Source of the DNA: Herbaspirillum sp. meg3
GTDB lineage: Bacteria; Pseudomonadota; Gammaproteobacteria; Burkholderiales; Burkholderiaceae_D
Assembly (NCBI RefSeq): GCF_002257565.1
Contig: NZ_CP022736.1
Span: 3,472,001 to 3,536,000, forward strand
Length of the DNA stretch: 64,000 nt
Reading direction: 5' to 3'
Shown: positions 18,045 through 26,166 of the stretch, one piece after another
How the letters are laid out: each line of letters opens with the position of its first letter
Position numbering within the stretch: the first letter of the stretch is position 1
The notes under the pieces: generated by a model
What the model saw: the letters and a program-made list of their open reading frames with translations, nothing else
Told to the model about the DNA's origin: nothing
The model's database searches: none
Program-made: the position numbers and the translations under genes

Positions 18045-18772
18045 GTGTGGTCCTCCGGCAATTCGGTATTTTTCTGATTGTGCGTCGCAGAAGGCGGCTC
18101 TGCGGCAGCGCTTGGCGGCGCAAACAATGCCGCCAGATGCGCGCGACATTTGTCGGCGACAGCGCCGCTCGCCATGTAAATTGAGGGCAGGCTGCTCATG
18201 GCTCGCGCACCCGCGCGCGTCACGAAATCGTCAGGTGCGAACTCCGCCACTTGGTCACCCAAGCGCAGCAAAAATCGCGTGTCCTGCCGGTATTCGATAT
18301 TGACCGGTCCGGGGACATGTTGTTGCAAGCGCGTCATCAGGCTGCGATGACTGGCGCGCATGCATTCCGGCAACAAAAGCTCCAGCGTCGGTGCGGCGGC
18401 AATATCCTGTTCGCGCAGACATGCTTCGAAGGCCGCCATGACGACATCGGGATCATTGACGCTCCGTTGCAACAGCATCGCCACCTGCTGCTGCAAACGG
18501 GTCTGCAATTGCGCCGCAAGCGCAACGTGATCGGCAAGATAGGCGGCCAATGCATCGGCCGCCTGCAAGATGCCGGCAGTGTAGCCTTCGGTTCTGGCTT
18601 CCTGATACAGCCGGGCGGCCGCATCGTCGGCCTGCACCGCCAGCGTAGTGGCGCGTCGCTTCGCTTCGGCGAGCAGCGCCGAGGCCTTGATATCGTTGCG
18701 CAGGTAGGCGCTACGCACCAGCAAGGCCTCGTCGGGGACGACGTCACAACTGGTATGGATGATTTTTGGCAT
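18041..18772 (-). CDS. sctL: T3SS ATPase stator protein SctL (OrgB-like)
   Basis: This 243-aa cytosolic protein is of the HrpE/YscL/FliH type. A long helical N-terminal part (ASALLAEAKRRATTLAVQADDAAARLYQEARTE, shown in two halves: ASALLAEAKRR then ATTLAVQADD) leads to a compact C-terminal domain. SctL dimers link the ATPase SctN to the sorting platform proteins SctQ and SctK and restrain the ATPase. The gene lies between sctK (29-bp overlap) and the orgC-like gene (4-bp overlap), the order seen in prgHIJK-orgABC. Confidence 0.82.
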   Translation of the reverse strand: MPKIIHTSCDVVPDEALLVRSAYLRNDIKASALLAEAKRRATTLAVQADDAAARLYQEARTEGYTAGILQAADALAAYLADHVALAAQLQTRLQQQVAMLLQRSVNDPDVVMAAFEACLREQDIAAAPTLELLLPECMRASHRSLMTRLQQHVPGPVNIEYRQDTRFLLRLGDQVAEFAPDDFVTRAGARAMSSLPSIYMASGAVADKCRAHLAALFAPPSAAAEPPSATHNQKNTELPEDHT

Positions 18773-19346
18773 AGAGGATCGCCTGTGAAATCAAAAACAA
18801 TTCGCTTGCCTGCAAGGGCTTGCGGGGACCGTCAAAACTAGCATCCAGCTGCGGCGCAAACAACAAGCGCATGCGCGCCAGCAAGGCCGCCGGCGCCTGC
18901 TGCTGCCAATCCAGAACACATGACAAGCCTGCCCGCTGCACCTGCCGCAACGGATCTGCATCCGATCCCCAGTCAGTCAACGGAGCAAGATCGTCCTGCA
19001 CCGCAATCAACTGCTGCAACGGCAACGCCATGAAGAAGCGCACCGGCGCAGGCAGGTGCAAGGACCTGCCGCGCAATGCAAGCGACGGCTTGAGCAACTG
19101 TGCGCCGACCAGCGAACAGACGTAGGGCAAGCGCCGCCAATGCTGCAACAGGCGATGTGGATGCGCCGCTATCGGCGGCGAATGCAATGCATCGCCGAGT
19201 AACATGCGATTGACGATGGCGCGTTGCCGCGCTGTGTCGAAGCTGCGCGGCAGGCGCAATCGCTGCGGATGGACATAACGCAGCGGATCGAACAGGATCT
19301 GCTTCAGTTGCTCCCTGAGAATGCCTGCTTCAGTCTGGTTTGCCAT
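18744..19346 (-). CDS. sctK: T3SS sorting platform protein SctK (OrgA-like)
   Basis: The 200-aa protein has almost exactly the length of OrgA (199 aa). It contains the family-like start of the domain ILFDPLRYVHPQRLRLP and the end QASELFLISQAILYA. SctK connects the inner-membrane ring protein SctD to SctQ in the cytosolic sorting platform. The ATG at 19346 has GGGAGAG upstream and lies inside the end of sctJ (17-bp overlap). The open frame continues to 19586, but that extension is antisense-like. Confidence 0.82.
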   Translation of the reverse strand: MANQTEAGILREQLKQILFDPLRYVHPQRLRLPRSFDTARQRAIVNRMLLGDALHSPPIAAHPHRLLQHWRRLPYVCSLVGAQLLKPSLALRGRSLHLPAPVRFFMALPLQQLIAVQDDLAPLTDWGSDADPLRQVQRAGLSCVLDWQQQAPAALLARMRLLFAPQLDASFDGPRKPLQASELFLISQAILYAKNHPYQL

Positions 19347-20106
19347 CGTGCTCTCCCTCACGCGCACCGTTTCCACGCCCCTTGCGCATCGCCTGCAAAG
19401 CGTCACGACCGCTGCGACCATGCTTGTGCCAGAGCCACGCCAAAGCGGCGATTGCCGCGACGATGACTGCTGCGATGCCGGCCGGCATGCCGTTGTCGGG
19501 CTTGTCGATTTTTCTGGGTGTCTCGTGTTGCAAGGCACTGCGGCGCGACAGGACGACCGAGATATTGTCGTACTCCACTTCCGCAAAGCTATTCTTCAGG
19601 AAGCGTTTGATGTCATTGATCAGCGCCGGCGCATCGACATCGCCTTCATAACTGGCCAACGCCGACAAATGGACCGGCGTCATCTTGCGACCACCTTCGC
19701 CTGCGTCGAGATCGTAGCTCACATGCACCCGCGCCGACACCACGCCGGCAACGGTATAAAGCGACTGCTCCAGACGTTGTTCAATACCGGAATACAGCCG
19801 CGCCTTCTCGGCGCGCGGCGAAGCAACCAGGCTGTCGGTCGGAAACATGTCTGCAATCTGCACCGCCTTGCGTGACGGCAGATCGTAAGACCTGAGGATA
19901 TCGACCGCCGCCGCGAAGTCCGGCTTGCCGACATCGACGCTGAAACCGTTCTTGCCGTTGTCCTTCTTGCCGGCTTCGATATTGTGCCGATGCAAGACTG
20001 CCACCACTTCGTTGGCCTGCCCCTGATCCAGCCCCTGCAGCAGACCTTCCTGCTTGCAACCGGCCAGCATCAGGCACAGTGTCGCCATGATCGCCAGCTT
20101 GTTCAT
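19330..20106 (-). CDS. sctJ: T3SS inner ring lipoprotein SctJ (PrgK-like)
   Basis: This 258-aa lipoprotein has signal peptide and lipobox LMLAGC with the lipidated Cys at 17. Two ring-building domains follow (QGLDQGQANEVVAVLHRHNI and the second domain with RVHVSYDL), then a transmembrane helix near 206-225 (AGIAAVIVAAIAALAWLW) and a short basic tail. SctJ forms the inner ring of the basal body with SctD. The start overlaps the sctI stop by 4 bp, a sign of translational coupling. Confidence 0.93.
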   Translation of the reverse strand: MNKLAIMATLCLMLAGCKQEGLLQGLDQGQANEVVAVLHRHNIEAGKKDNGKNGFSVDVGKPDFAAAVDILRSYDLPSRKAVQIADMFPTDSLVASPRAEKARLYSGIEQRLEQSLYTVAGVVSARVHVSYDLDAGEGGRKMTPVHLSALASYEGDVDAPALINDIKRFLKNSFAEVEYDNISVVLSRRSALQHETPRKIDKPDNGMPAGIAAVIVAAIAALAWLWHKHGRSGRDALQAMRKGRGNGAREGEHDGKPD

Positions 20107-20411
20107 GCGCGCAACACGGTTTCCGCGGTAGCGACACCCTTGCGCGTCAATGCACTGATGGTTTCTACCTGCTGCTTGTATTCGCCCAGACGCACTTGGA
20201 GTTCGAACAAACCGCCCGGCGTCGACAAATACTCGGCGTCATTAGCCTTGGCCATGATGTTGGCGTATTCGGCTTGCGTCGCCACCGAAGTGGACGCGAA
20301 GGCGTCGCGCAAACGGTCGTCGATCGATGACCATGTGGTTTCTTGCGGCGTGATGTCTACCGCCGTGAGCGCGGCGCCCGGCTGGATGCCGGCAATTGCT
20401 TGAGTATTCAC
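20103..20411 (-). CDS. sctI: T3SS inner rod protein SctI (PrgJ-like)
   Basis: The 102-aa product lies between the needle and inner ring genes, the standard place for the rod protein. Its C-terminal part, ELQVRLGEYKQQVETISALTRKGVATAETVLRA, matches the conserved helix of PrgJ/YscI that packs against the needle base (quoted here as ELQVRLGEYKQQ, then SALTRKGVATAETVLRA). It has no signal peptide and is itself exported. Its start follows sctF by 22 bp. Confidence 0.9.
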   Translation of the reverse strand: MNTQAIAGIQPGAALTAVDITPQETTWSSIDDRLRDAFASTSVATQAEYANIMAKANDAEYLSTPGGLFELQVRLGEYKQQVETISALTRKGVATAETVLRA

Positions 20412-20433
20412 GAGGATTGCTTTCCTGATCGAA

Positions 20434-20703
20434 TTAACGGAAGTTGGCGACGATAGTCGCGTCCATGTCCTTGAACGCCTTCACGGTAGAAGACTGGGCA
20501 TTGCGCAAGATGCTGATTTCCGAAATCGCAGCCTGGTATTCGGCCAACACGGTCGGGTCGGAACTGCCGCTGCCGGCGGTGCCGTCGCCGGCGAGCTTGG
20601 CGCGCAATTCTTTTTCGCGCGCAAACAAGAGCGCCCCGCCGTCTTCGAATGCCTTGGCGGTTGTCATCATCAAACCGTTACCTTGATATGGTGTTGTTGC
20701 CAT
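20434..20703 (-). CDS. sctF: T3SS needle subunit SctF (PrgI-like)
   Basis: This 89-aa helical-hairpin protein has the diagnostic C-terminal helix of PrgI: EYQAAISEISILRN followed by AQSSTVKAFKDMDATIV and a terminal NFR. The turn between helices is SSDP. The protein is about nine residues longer than PrgI, mostly from a Gly/Ser-rich stretch GDGTAGSGSS before the turn. It polymerises into the extracellular needle. It follows sctD by 13 bp. Confidence 0.95.
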   Translation of the reverse strand: MATTPYQGNGLMMTTAKAFEDGGALLFAREKELRAKLAGDGTAGSGSSDPTVLAEYQAAISEISILRNAQSSTVKAFKDMDATIVANFR

Positions 20704-20716
20704 CTTTAACTCCTGC

Positions 20717-21919
20717 TTAAAAAGTGTGTGGAAAAAACCAATGTTGCTGCGTCATCTTGACGTAGCCGGGGCCGCCGTATTTGAACGACTTCCCTTTCAG
20801 CCAGTCATCCTTGAGGGCGACTGAAAAATAGATATAGCGCGTACCGAAATCACGATAGAAACTGTCGGTAAACACTTGCAGACGTGCCAGTTCGATGTCG
20901 TTCAGGCTACCCTGAACAGTGTAGGTCACGCTGTCGGCATTGCCGACACGCTCATAGGCGATGCCAAGTCTGTCGAGACCGGCCCTGGCCTGCTCGTCGA
21001 GCATGGCGTCGGACCACGTCGCGATACCGATACTTTCCGCATAAGGCATCCATGTCGCGAGGCTTGCCATGAGCGCCTGGCGCTCCTTGCTGCTGATGTG
21101 CGCGCGCTCCTGACTGAGCACCACTACCGGCCTGGCCGAATTGGCCAGCTTCACGCGATGGAACGACAGCGTCGGATAACTCTCCAGCAATAACTTGCAC
21201 AGCCGCAGTTCTTCGTCACGCAAGGTCGACACACGGGCCGAAGCAATCAGGCCCTCACGGGTCAGCGCTTGCCTGGCCCAGGACACGTCGCGTTCGCTAT
21301 CGGCAAATATGTAGATGGCGCCGTCGCTTCCCTTGAGCAAACGGTATTGACCGCTGGAGCCGGTAACGACGGCCGCCACTTCGGCGACGCGCTGGTTGTC
21401 CTTGAGCGTCATCCACAACGCCAGTCCCAGCGCCAGTAATGCAAACAGGGCGATCACGCCCAACAGCATCCGAATAAGCCAGGAGCGTTGCCGTGGTGCG
21501 ACGTCTTCCGGTTCCGCCGCTGTCGGCAACGCATCGACAATGCCGGGTGCCCAATCTGCATCCGCCGGGCGCACCGCGAACGCGAGCGTGCCGACACGGC
21601 AGACTTCCTGATACGGGCGCACGCGCTCTTCCAGTTGTGGCGCGAGCGTGCGCAAGCGAAAACCATCGCGGGCGTTGTCGTCGAGGATGATTTCAAAGTT
21701 GCTGCCGCCGTCCATCGGCACCACGATTGCGCTCTCGGGAAATACCGGCCGCTCCGCCGCTTCCTTGTGTGCCATGGCTCCCAACAGCGTACTTGCGGCG
21801 CCCGCCACCACCAGCGTGGTGTCGCCGTTCAGGTGATATTCGCAACCGCTTAGCGGTCCGTTCAGTAATCGCAGGACCGCCCTGGCATCCGGGCTTTCCG
21901 ATTCAAAGTGCAGTGTCAT
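20717..21919 (-). CDS. sctD: T3SS outer inner-membrane ring protein SctD (PrgH-like)
   Basis: The 400-aa protein (PrgH has 392) has a cytosolic N-terminal domain (AVLRLLNGPLSGCEYHLNGD) and a membrane helix near residues 155-180 (LIRMLLGVIALFALLALGLALW). The periplasmic ring-building part ends with LKDDWLKGKSFKYGGPGYVKM and WFFP, nearly the same as PrgH. I start at the ATG at 21919. The frame is open to 22213, but the extension does not resemble the family and runs into the kinase gene region. It heads the needle-complex operon. The promoter gap upstream carries the shared element described at 22113-22156. Confidence 0.93.
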   Translation of the reverse strand: MTLHFESESPDARAVLRLLNGPLSGCEYHLNGDTTLVVAGAASTLLGAMAHKEAAERPVFPESAIVVPMDGGSNFEIILDDNARDGFRLRTLAPQLEERVRPYQEVCRVGTLAFAVRPADADWAPGIVDALPTAAEPEDVAPRQRSWLIRMLLGVIALFALLALGLALWMTLKDNQRVAEVAAVVTGSSGQYRLLKGSDGAIYIFADSERDVSWARQALTREGLIASARVSTLRDEELRLCKLLLESYPTLSFHRVKLANSARPVVVLSQERAHISSKERQALMASLATWMPYAESIGIATWSDAMLDEQARAGLDRLGIAYERVGNADSVTYTVQGSLNDIELARLQVFTDSFYRDFGTRYIYFSVALKDDWLKGKSFKYGGPGYVKMTQQHWFFPHTF

Positions 21920-22112
21920 GATGAAATCTTGTGATGTTTTTTGTGCTGCCTGCGCCATCTTGTGATCCGCGCACCTCCGCCCGGAGCGCGGCATGAACGC
22001 ATGAACAACAGGCAATGACAATCCGGTCTCGCGGGATGCAGCCGGCGTGGCCGACTGCATGCGAGTTAATGAAACGTAGTGTAGGGAGTTTGCCCGGGGA
22101 CAGAAATCTGAC

Positions 22113-22156
22113 AAGAACCAAAAGCTGCAATGATTTCTTCGGACTAGTCTGAAAGC
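22113..22156 (-). promoter_or_regulatory. T3SS regulatory elements upstream of sctD
   Basis: Between the kinase stop and sctD lies CTTCGGACT-N4-TGAAAGC (22137-22156), which reads as the imperfect palindrome TTCGGACT/AGTCTGAA. AAGAACCAAAAG follows at 22113-22124. Both elements recur, in the same order and orientation, upstream of invF (45648-45736). They are 194-237 bp upstream of the sctD start. Confidence 0.6.
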
Positions 22157-22243
22157 GCCCCAACCTGCCGCGGCGACGGTCGGCCGGATATGCTCCGGCA
22201 TAAACTCCTGCATTCAGTCGTCGCCATGCTGACGACCACGGCG

Positions 22244-25200
22244 CTAGGCTGCGACCTTCTGCGCCATGCGCTTGAGCACCTGATGCACCAGCGTCTGCAA
22301 TTGATCCAGACGCGAAAAAAAATCGACCGGCAGGCCCGAGGCGCAGTCATGTTCAAGTTCACTGCACGCGCTCACCACAGGCGCCTGTTTTTGCATCGCG
22401 AACGCGCCCTTGATGGCATGCAGTTGTTCCAGTACGGTATCGTGACGCTGCTGTGCGCAAGCGACGCGCATCTGTGCAAGCGCATCGTCGCTGCTGACGT
22501 GCAACGCCTGCAGCAGGCGCGCAGACAAGCCGCGCTCCCGCTGTTCGGGCGGCACCTGCGACGAGCGCAGCCGCGATGCTGTCAGATGACGGCGCATGAT
22601 CCGGTCGATTTCACGCAGCGACATCGGCTTGAGCAACACATCGTCTATACCCGCCGCCAGACAGCGCTGATGATCCTGCGGCGACGCGTGGGCAGTGACC
22701 GCGACGATCGGCAAACGCGCGCCCTGCTCGCGCAACATGCGGGCCAGCATGTAACCGTCGACGCCTTGCATCGAAAGATCGGTGAGGACGATGTCGTACT
22801 GGTCCGCAGCATACAACTGCAAGGCCTCGCCGGCATTGGCCGCCAGGCAAGCGTCGTAACCCAGCAAATCCAGCTGATCGCCGATCAGTTCGCGATTGAC
22901 CGGATGATCCTCCACCACCAGCACGCGCGCGGCATCCGTCCGCAGGGCGACTTGGGCGTCGCCATGCACATGCGTGCACAACGCCGGTCGCGGCAGGTCG
23001 GCGCCGCCGGCCAGCAACAAGGCGCGTTGCAGACCTTCCAACGAATAACAGGAAACCAGAATCCGATTACCCTGGCGCACCGGCATGCGCGGGCCATCTT
23101 CGCGCCCGTCGATGATCTGCAGGCCGTCTTCCATGAGCGCGTCTTCGTCGGCGGTGCTCCAAGACCGGTGCGCACCGAATAACAGCAGCGGCCCGCGATT
23201 GCCGCACCATTCTTCAGGCCCTTGCAACAGGCGACCCTTGAGTCCCCACGCCTGCAACTGCGCAAACAACTGCGTGCGCCATTCCGACGATGCGCACAAA
23301 ACGCCGATCTCGCGGGCGCTGCCATCCGTGTCGTCCGTACTGCCGACGCTCGCACCGGGCAACGCCAACGCGCTCCCCACCGACTGCAACGGCAACCTGA
23401 CCGTAAATACCGTTCCCTGCCCCAACTCGCTTTCCATCTCTATGACGCCGTCCATCAACTGCGTCAGACGCCGGCACAAGGCCAGCCCGAGGCCAGTGCC
23501 GCCATACTGCCGTGCTACCGAGGCATCGCCCTGTTCGAACTGACGGAACAACTGACGCCGTCGCGCTGCCGCAATGCCGGGGCCGGTATCGGCCACCCGC
23601 AAGATTAGTACTGTCTTGCCGTCCTCGCCGGCCGGGCCGATATCGAGCGTGACGCTGACTTTGCCGCGCGCAGTAAATTTGATGGCATTGCTAAGCAGGT
23701 TGACCACGATCTGCCGCACCCGGGTCGGATCGCCCAGATAGCAGCGCGGCAGTTGCGGCGCCACGCGATAGTACAAGTTCAGCCCCTTGTCGGCGGCGAT
23801 CGGTACGAAGATGACCAAGGCCTGCTCCACCAGATCGATCAGGTCGAAATGGATATGCTCCAGGTGCATCTGTTCCGATTCGATCTTGGAAAAATCCAGG
23901 ACGTCATTGATGATGTCGAGCAAGGTATGCGACGAGCGCGTGACCGTTTGCAGGCGGTCCTGCTGCAACTCGGTCAACGGCGTGTGCGCCAGCAACTCAA
24001 GATTGCCGAGGATGCCATTGAGCGGCGTGCGGATTTCGTGACTCATGGTCGCCAGGAAGGCTGACTTGGCCTGATTGGCGGCTTCCGCCGCCACACGCGC
24101 TTCGCACAGGCTACGCTCAAGTTGCTTGCGTTCGCTGATGTCGGAAAAGCTACAGAGCAGAAAATCCTCACTCAGATAACGGGTGCGCACAATGCTGATC
24201 AGCAAATGATGGCGCTCGTTGTCGGCGCCCGTCACCGTCAGTTCATGCATGGCAGGGGCAGCGACGGTCGCTCCCGGCAAAGGCTGCGCGGCGTTCTCGC
24301 GCCACAGATTGCGCAAGCGCTCCGACAACGGTGCTTCGTCATTGTCGTACAGTGTCATCGCCGCGTTTTGCAACAGCACCTTACCGCTGCGCTCAGAGAT
24401 CAGACATAAGCCATTAGGCGCGGTGGCGATGATGGTGCGATTGAGTTTTTCACTGTCGAAGACGCGCTGCGAGCGTAGCAGCAGCGGACTGAGCACCTTC
24501 TTCAGATAGACGTAAATTAATGTCCACAGTAGTCCCAGCAGCAACAACGTGGCAACCGCGTAGGCCATGACAAAGTTGCCCCGCGCGGCGAGGATAGTGC
24601 GCCATGAAAAAGCATAGGCAAATACCCAGCCAGTATCGGCGAGCGGCTCGCTGATGGTAAATGTGCCGTCGCGATAGACATAGTCGGACGAGTCGAGCCG
24701 CTCTTGCCAAACGCCGGAATCCAGCACCTTGGTGGTCAGCGCGGGATCGACTGCATCCTGGCTCCAGCTGCTCAGGATCAGATCTCCGTTGCGATCGACG
24801 ATCATGAAGTTGCCACTGTAGCTGGATTTGTGCAGCCACTTGTACAAAACGTCGAAGGAGATGCTGCTGACGAATACGGCGAACGGCCGCTCGCCGTCAA
24901 AACCGGGAGCGGCGACTTGCAGCACTGTCTCGCCGGTGAGCGGGTCAGGCATGGGCGGCTGCCAGAAGACACGCCGGCTTTCGCGCAGCGACGCCAGATA
25001 GACCGGATCGTTAAGGTCGCCGATGTCCGGCGCCAGCCGGTCGATCAGGCGGCGCACATCGCTTGAGGGAATATTGCTCAGCAAAGCGTGGGCCGGCGGC
25101 GGCGACGCAATGGAGACGAAAGTGTGCGCCGGATCAAAGAAGTAGCCGGCAAACGACTCACCGCGTTCGCGCGCGCTGGCGGTCACCGCATAGGCTTGCG

Positions 25201-25612
25201 TTTCGCTGAATTCGATGAACCGCGCGAATGTCTGCGGCGGATGCCGGGGCGACACATCGCCCAGCAACAATTGCGATACCACGTAAGGGTCTGCCTGCAT
25301 GAGCAACTGGCCGGTGCGAAAATCGTCGACGCGACGCTGCGATCCGGCTGCGCGCCAGACCAGTTCGGAATAGATAATTCCACGCCGCATGGCGGATTGT
25401 TTCTTTTCGATTTCCTGCGTGACGAGCGCCTTGTTGGCGGTATACACCGCGCGGCTTTCGGCAATGTAGTCCTGAATATCGGTCCACACTGCGAGGCAGG
25501 CGCACAGTATCAGCGCCAGCGACAACAGGGCGCCGCCGCCCAGCAGCAGACTGCGCTGATAGCGGCGCAGAAGTTTGATTTCACACGGTTTTCGGTTTTT
25601 GGTGACTGGCAT
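22244..25612 (-). CDS. Hybrid sensor histidine kinase, RcsC/RcsD-like
   Basis: This 1122-aa membrane protein has two transmembrane helices (residues 24-44 and 347-370) around a large periplasmic sensor region of Cache-like character. After a PAS-like segment (about 385-495) come the HisKA domain with H525 in ATMSHEIRTPLNG and the ATPase with GDPTRVRQIVVNLLSNAIKF and DTGPGI. A divergent alpha/beta domain (about 768-870) resembles the RcsC ABL domain. A true receiver follows with D945 in IVLTDLSMQG, then an HPt domain with H1065 in LHAIKGAF. A kinase carrying its own HPt can pass phosphate straight to an RcsB-like regulator, and one is encoded at 16707. The gene stands alone between the effector operon and sctD. 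No ribosome site is obvious. Confidence 0.9.
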   Translation of the reverse strand: MPVTKNRKPCEIKLLRRYQRSLLLGGGALLSLALILCACLAVWTDIQDYIAESRAVYTANKALVTQEIEKKQSAMRRGIIYSELVWRAAGSQRRVDDFRTGQLLMQADPYVVSQLLLGDVSPRHPPQTFARFIEFSETQAYAVTASARERGESFAGYFFDPAHTFVSIASPPPAHALLSNIPSSDVRRLIDRLAPDIGDLNDPVYLASLRESRRVFWQPPMPDPLTGETVLQVAAPGFDGERPFAVFVSSISFDVLYKWLHKSSYSGNFMIVDRNGDLILSSWSQDAVDPALTTKVLDSGVWQERLDSSDYVYRDGTFTISEPLADTGWVFAYAFSWRTILAARGNFVMAYAVATLLLLGLLWTLIYVYLKKVLSPLLLRSQRVFDSEKLNRTIIATAPNGLCLISERSGKVLLQNAAMTLYDNDEAPLSERLRNLWRENAAQPLPGATVAAPAMHELTVTGADNERHHLLISIVRTRYLSEDFLLCSFSDISERKQLERSLCEARVAAEAANQAKSAFLATMSHEIRTPLNGILGNLELLAHTPLTELQQDRLQTVTRSSHTLLDIINDVLDFSKIESEQMHLEHIHFDLIDLVEQALVIFVPIAADKGLNLYYRVAPQLPRCYLGDPTRVRQIVVNLLSNAIKFTARGKVSVTLDIGPAGEDGKTVLILRVADTGPGIAAARRRQLFRQFEQGDASVARQYGGTGLGLALCRRLTQLMDGVIEMESELGQGTVFTVRLPLQSVGSALALPGASVGSTDDTDGSAREIGVLCASSEWRTQLFAQLQAWGLKGRLLQGPEEWCGNRGPLLLFGAHRSWSTADEDALMEDGLQIIDGREDGPRMPVRQGNRILVSCYSLEGLQRALLLAGGADLPRPALCTHVHGDAQVALRTDAARVLVVEDHPVNRELIGDQLDLLGYDACLAANAGEALQLYAADQYDIVLTDLSMQGVDGYMLARMLREQGARLPIVAVTAHASPQDHQRCLAAGIDDVLLKPMSLREIDRIMRRHLTASRLRSSQVPPEQRERGLSARLLQALHVSSDDALAQMRVACAQQRHDTVLEQLHAIKGAFAMQKQAPVVSACSELEHDCASGLPVDFFSRLDQLQTLVHQVLKRMAQKVAA

Positions 25613-25762
25613 CGTTTTTTTAACGGCACGATACTAAGCTTCCCGCCGGTCGTTGCAACCCGGCATTCGCGCACGCAGACTTACCCCCCTTTTCTTGTTG
25701 ACTGAATGGCATCCGTCGTCCGCCGGTGGCGGAGCCGGACCCCGAGATATTCGGTTTTCCGC

Positions 25763-25797
25763 AACGACAACTGCGCCATCAAGGCGCAGTTGTCGTT
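25763..25797. other. Perfect 15-bp hairpin downstream of iacP
   Basis: AACGACAACTGCGCC (25763-25777) pairs perfectly with GGCGCAGTTGTCGTT (25783-25797) around a 5-base loop. It lies at the end of the sicA-iacP operon and upstream of the kinase gene. Neither side has a proper T-run, so it may work as an mRNA-stabilising or rho-assisted end rather than an intrinsic terminator. Confidence 0.6.
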
Positions 25798-25854
25798 GTT
25801 CCATTTACGTTCCCAATGCGACCCGGCCAGGTATCTTGCCGCCGGCCCGGTTGA

Positions 25855-26163
25855 TCAGCCGGTACGCAGGTCGCCGTAGTACAAACGCTGGACCACATCG
25901 CAGGCGCTGCCGACGGTGAGCATCTCCGGCAGCCAGTCGACGTCGATATCAATGTCGAACATGTCGTTCAGGGTATGCACCACCTGCAGCAGATCGAGTG
26001 AGTCGGCGCCAAGGTCATCCACCAGGAGCGCCAACTCATCCGGCAAGTTGCCGGTCATGAAATAGTCACCCAAAAAACCGCGCACCCGCTCGCGCAGGTC
26101 CGGCAGATCAGACAGCGCCGGACTGGCGGCTGCACGAAGCGAAGCAAGAGATACCTGTGTCAT
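25855..26163 (-). CDS. iacP: T3SS acyl carrier protein IacP
   Basis: This 102-aa acyl carrier protein has the phosphopantetheine site LGADSLDLLQVVHTLNDMFD with the modified Ser at about position 55. IacP in Salmonella aids secretion of translocon and effector proteins and lies directly after sipA, as here (3-bp gap). It carries about 17 more residues before the ACP fold than a typical ACP. I use the ATG at 26163; a GTG one codon earlier is possible. It closes the sicA-sctE-sctB-sctA-effector operon. Confidence 0.9.
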   Translation of the reverse strand: MTQVSLASLRAAASPALSDLPDLRERVRGFLGDYFMTGNLPDELALLVDDLGADSLDLLQVVHTLNDMFDIDIDVDWLPEMLTVGSACDVVQRLYYGDLRTG

Positions 26164-26166
26164 CAC

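Noticed and set aside
25763..25797. 15-bp hairpin as an intrinsic terminator
   Set aside because: No T-run follows on either strand, so I list it only as a hairpin.
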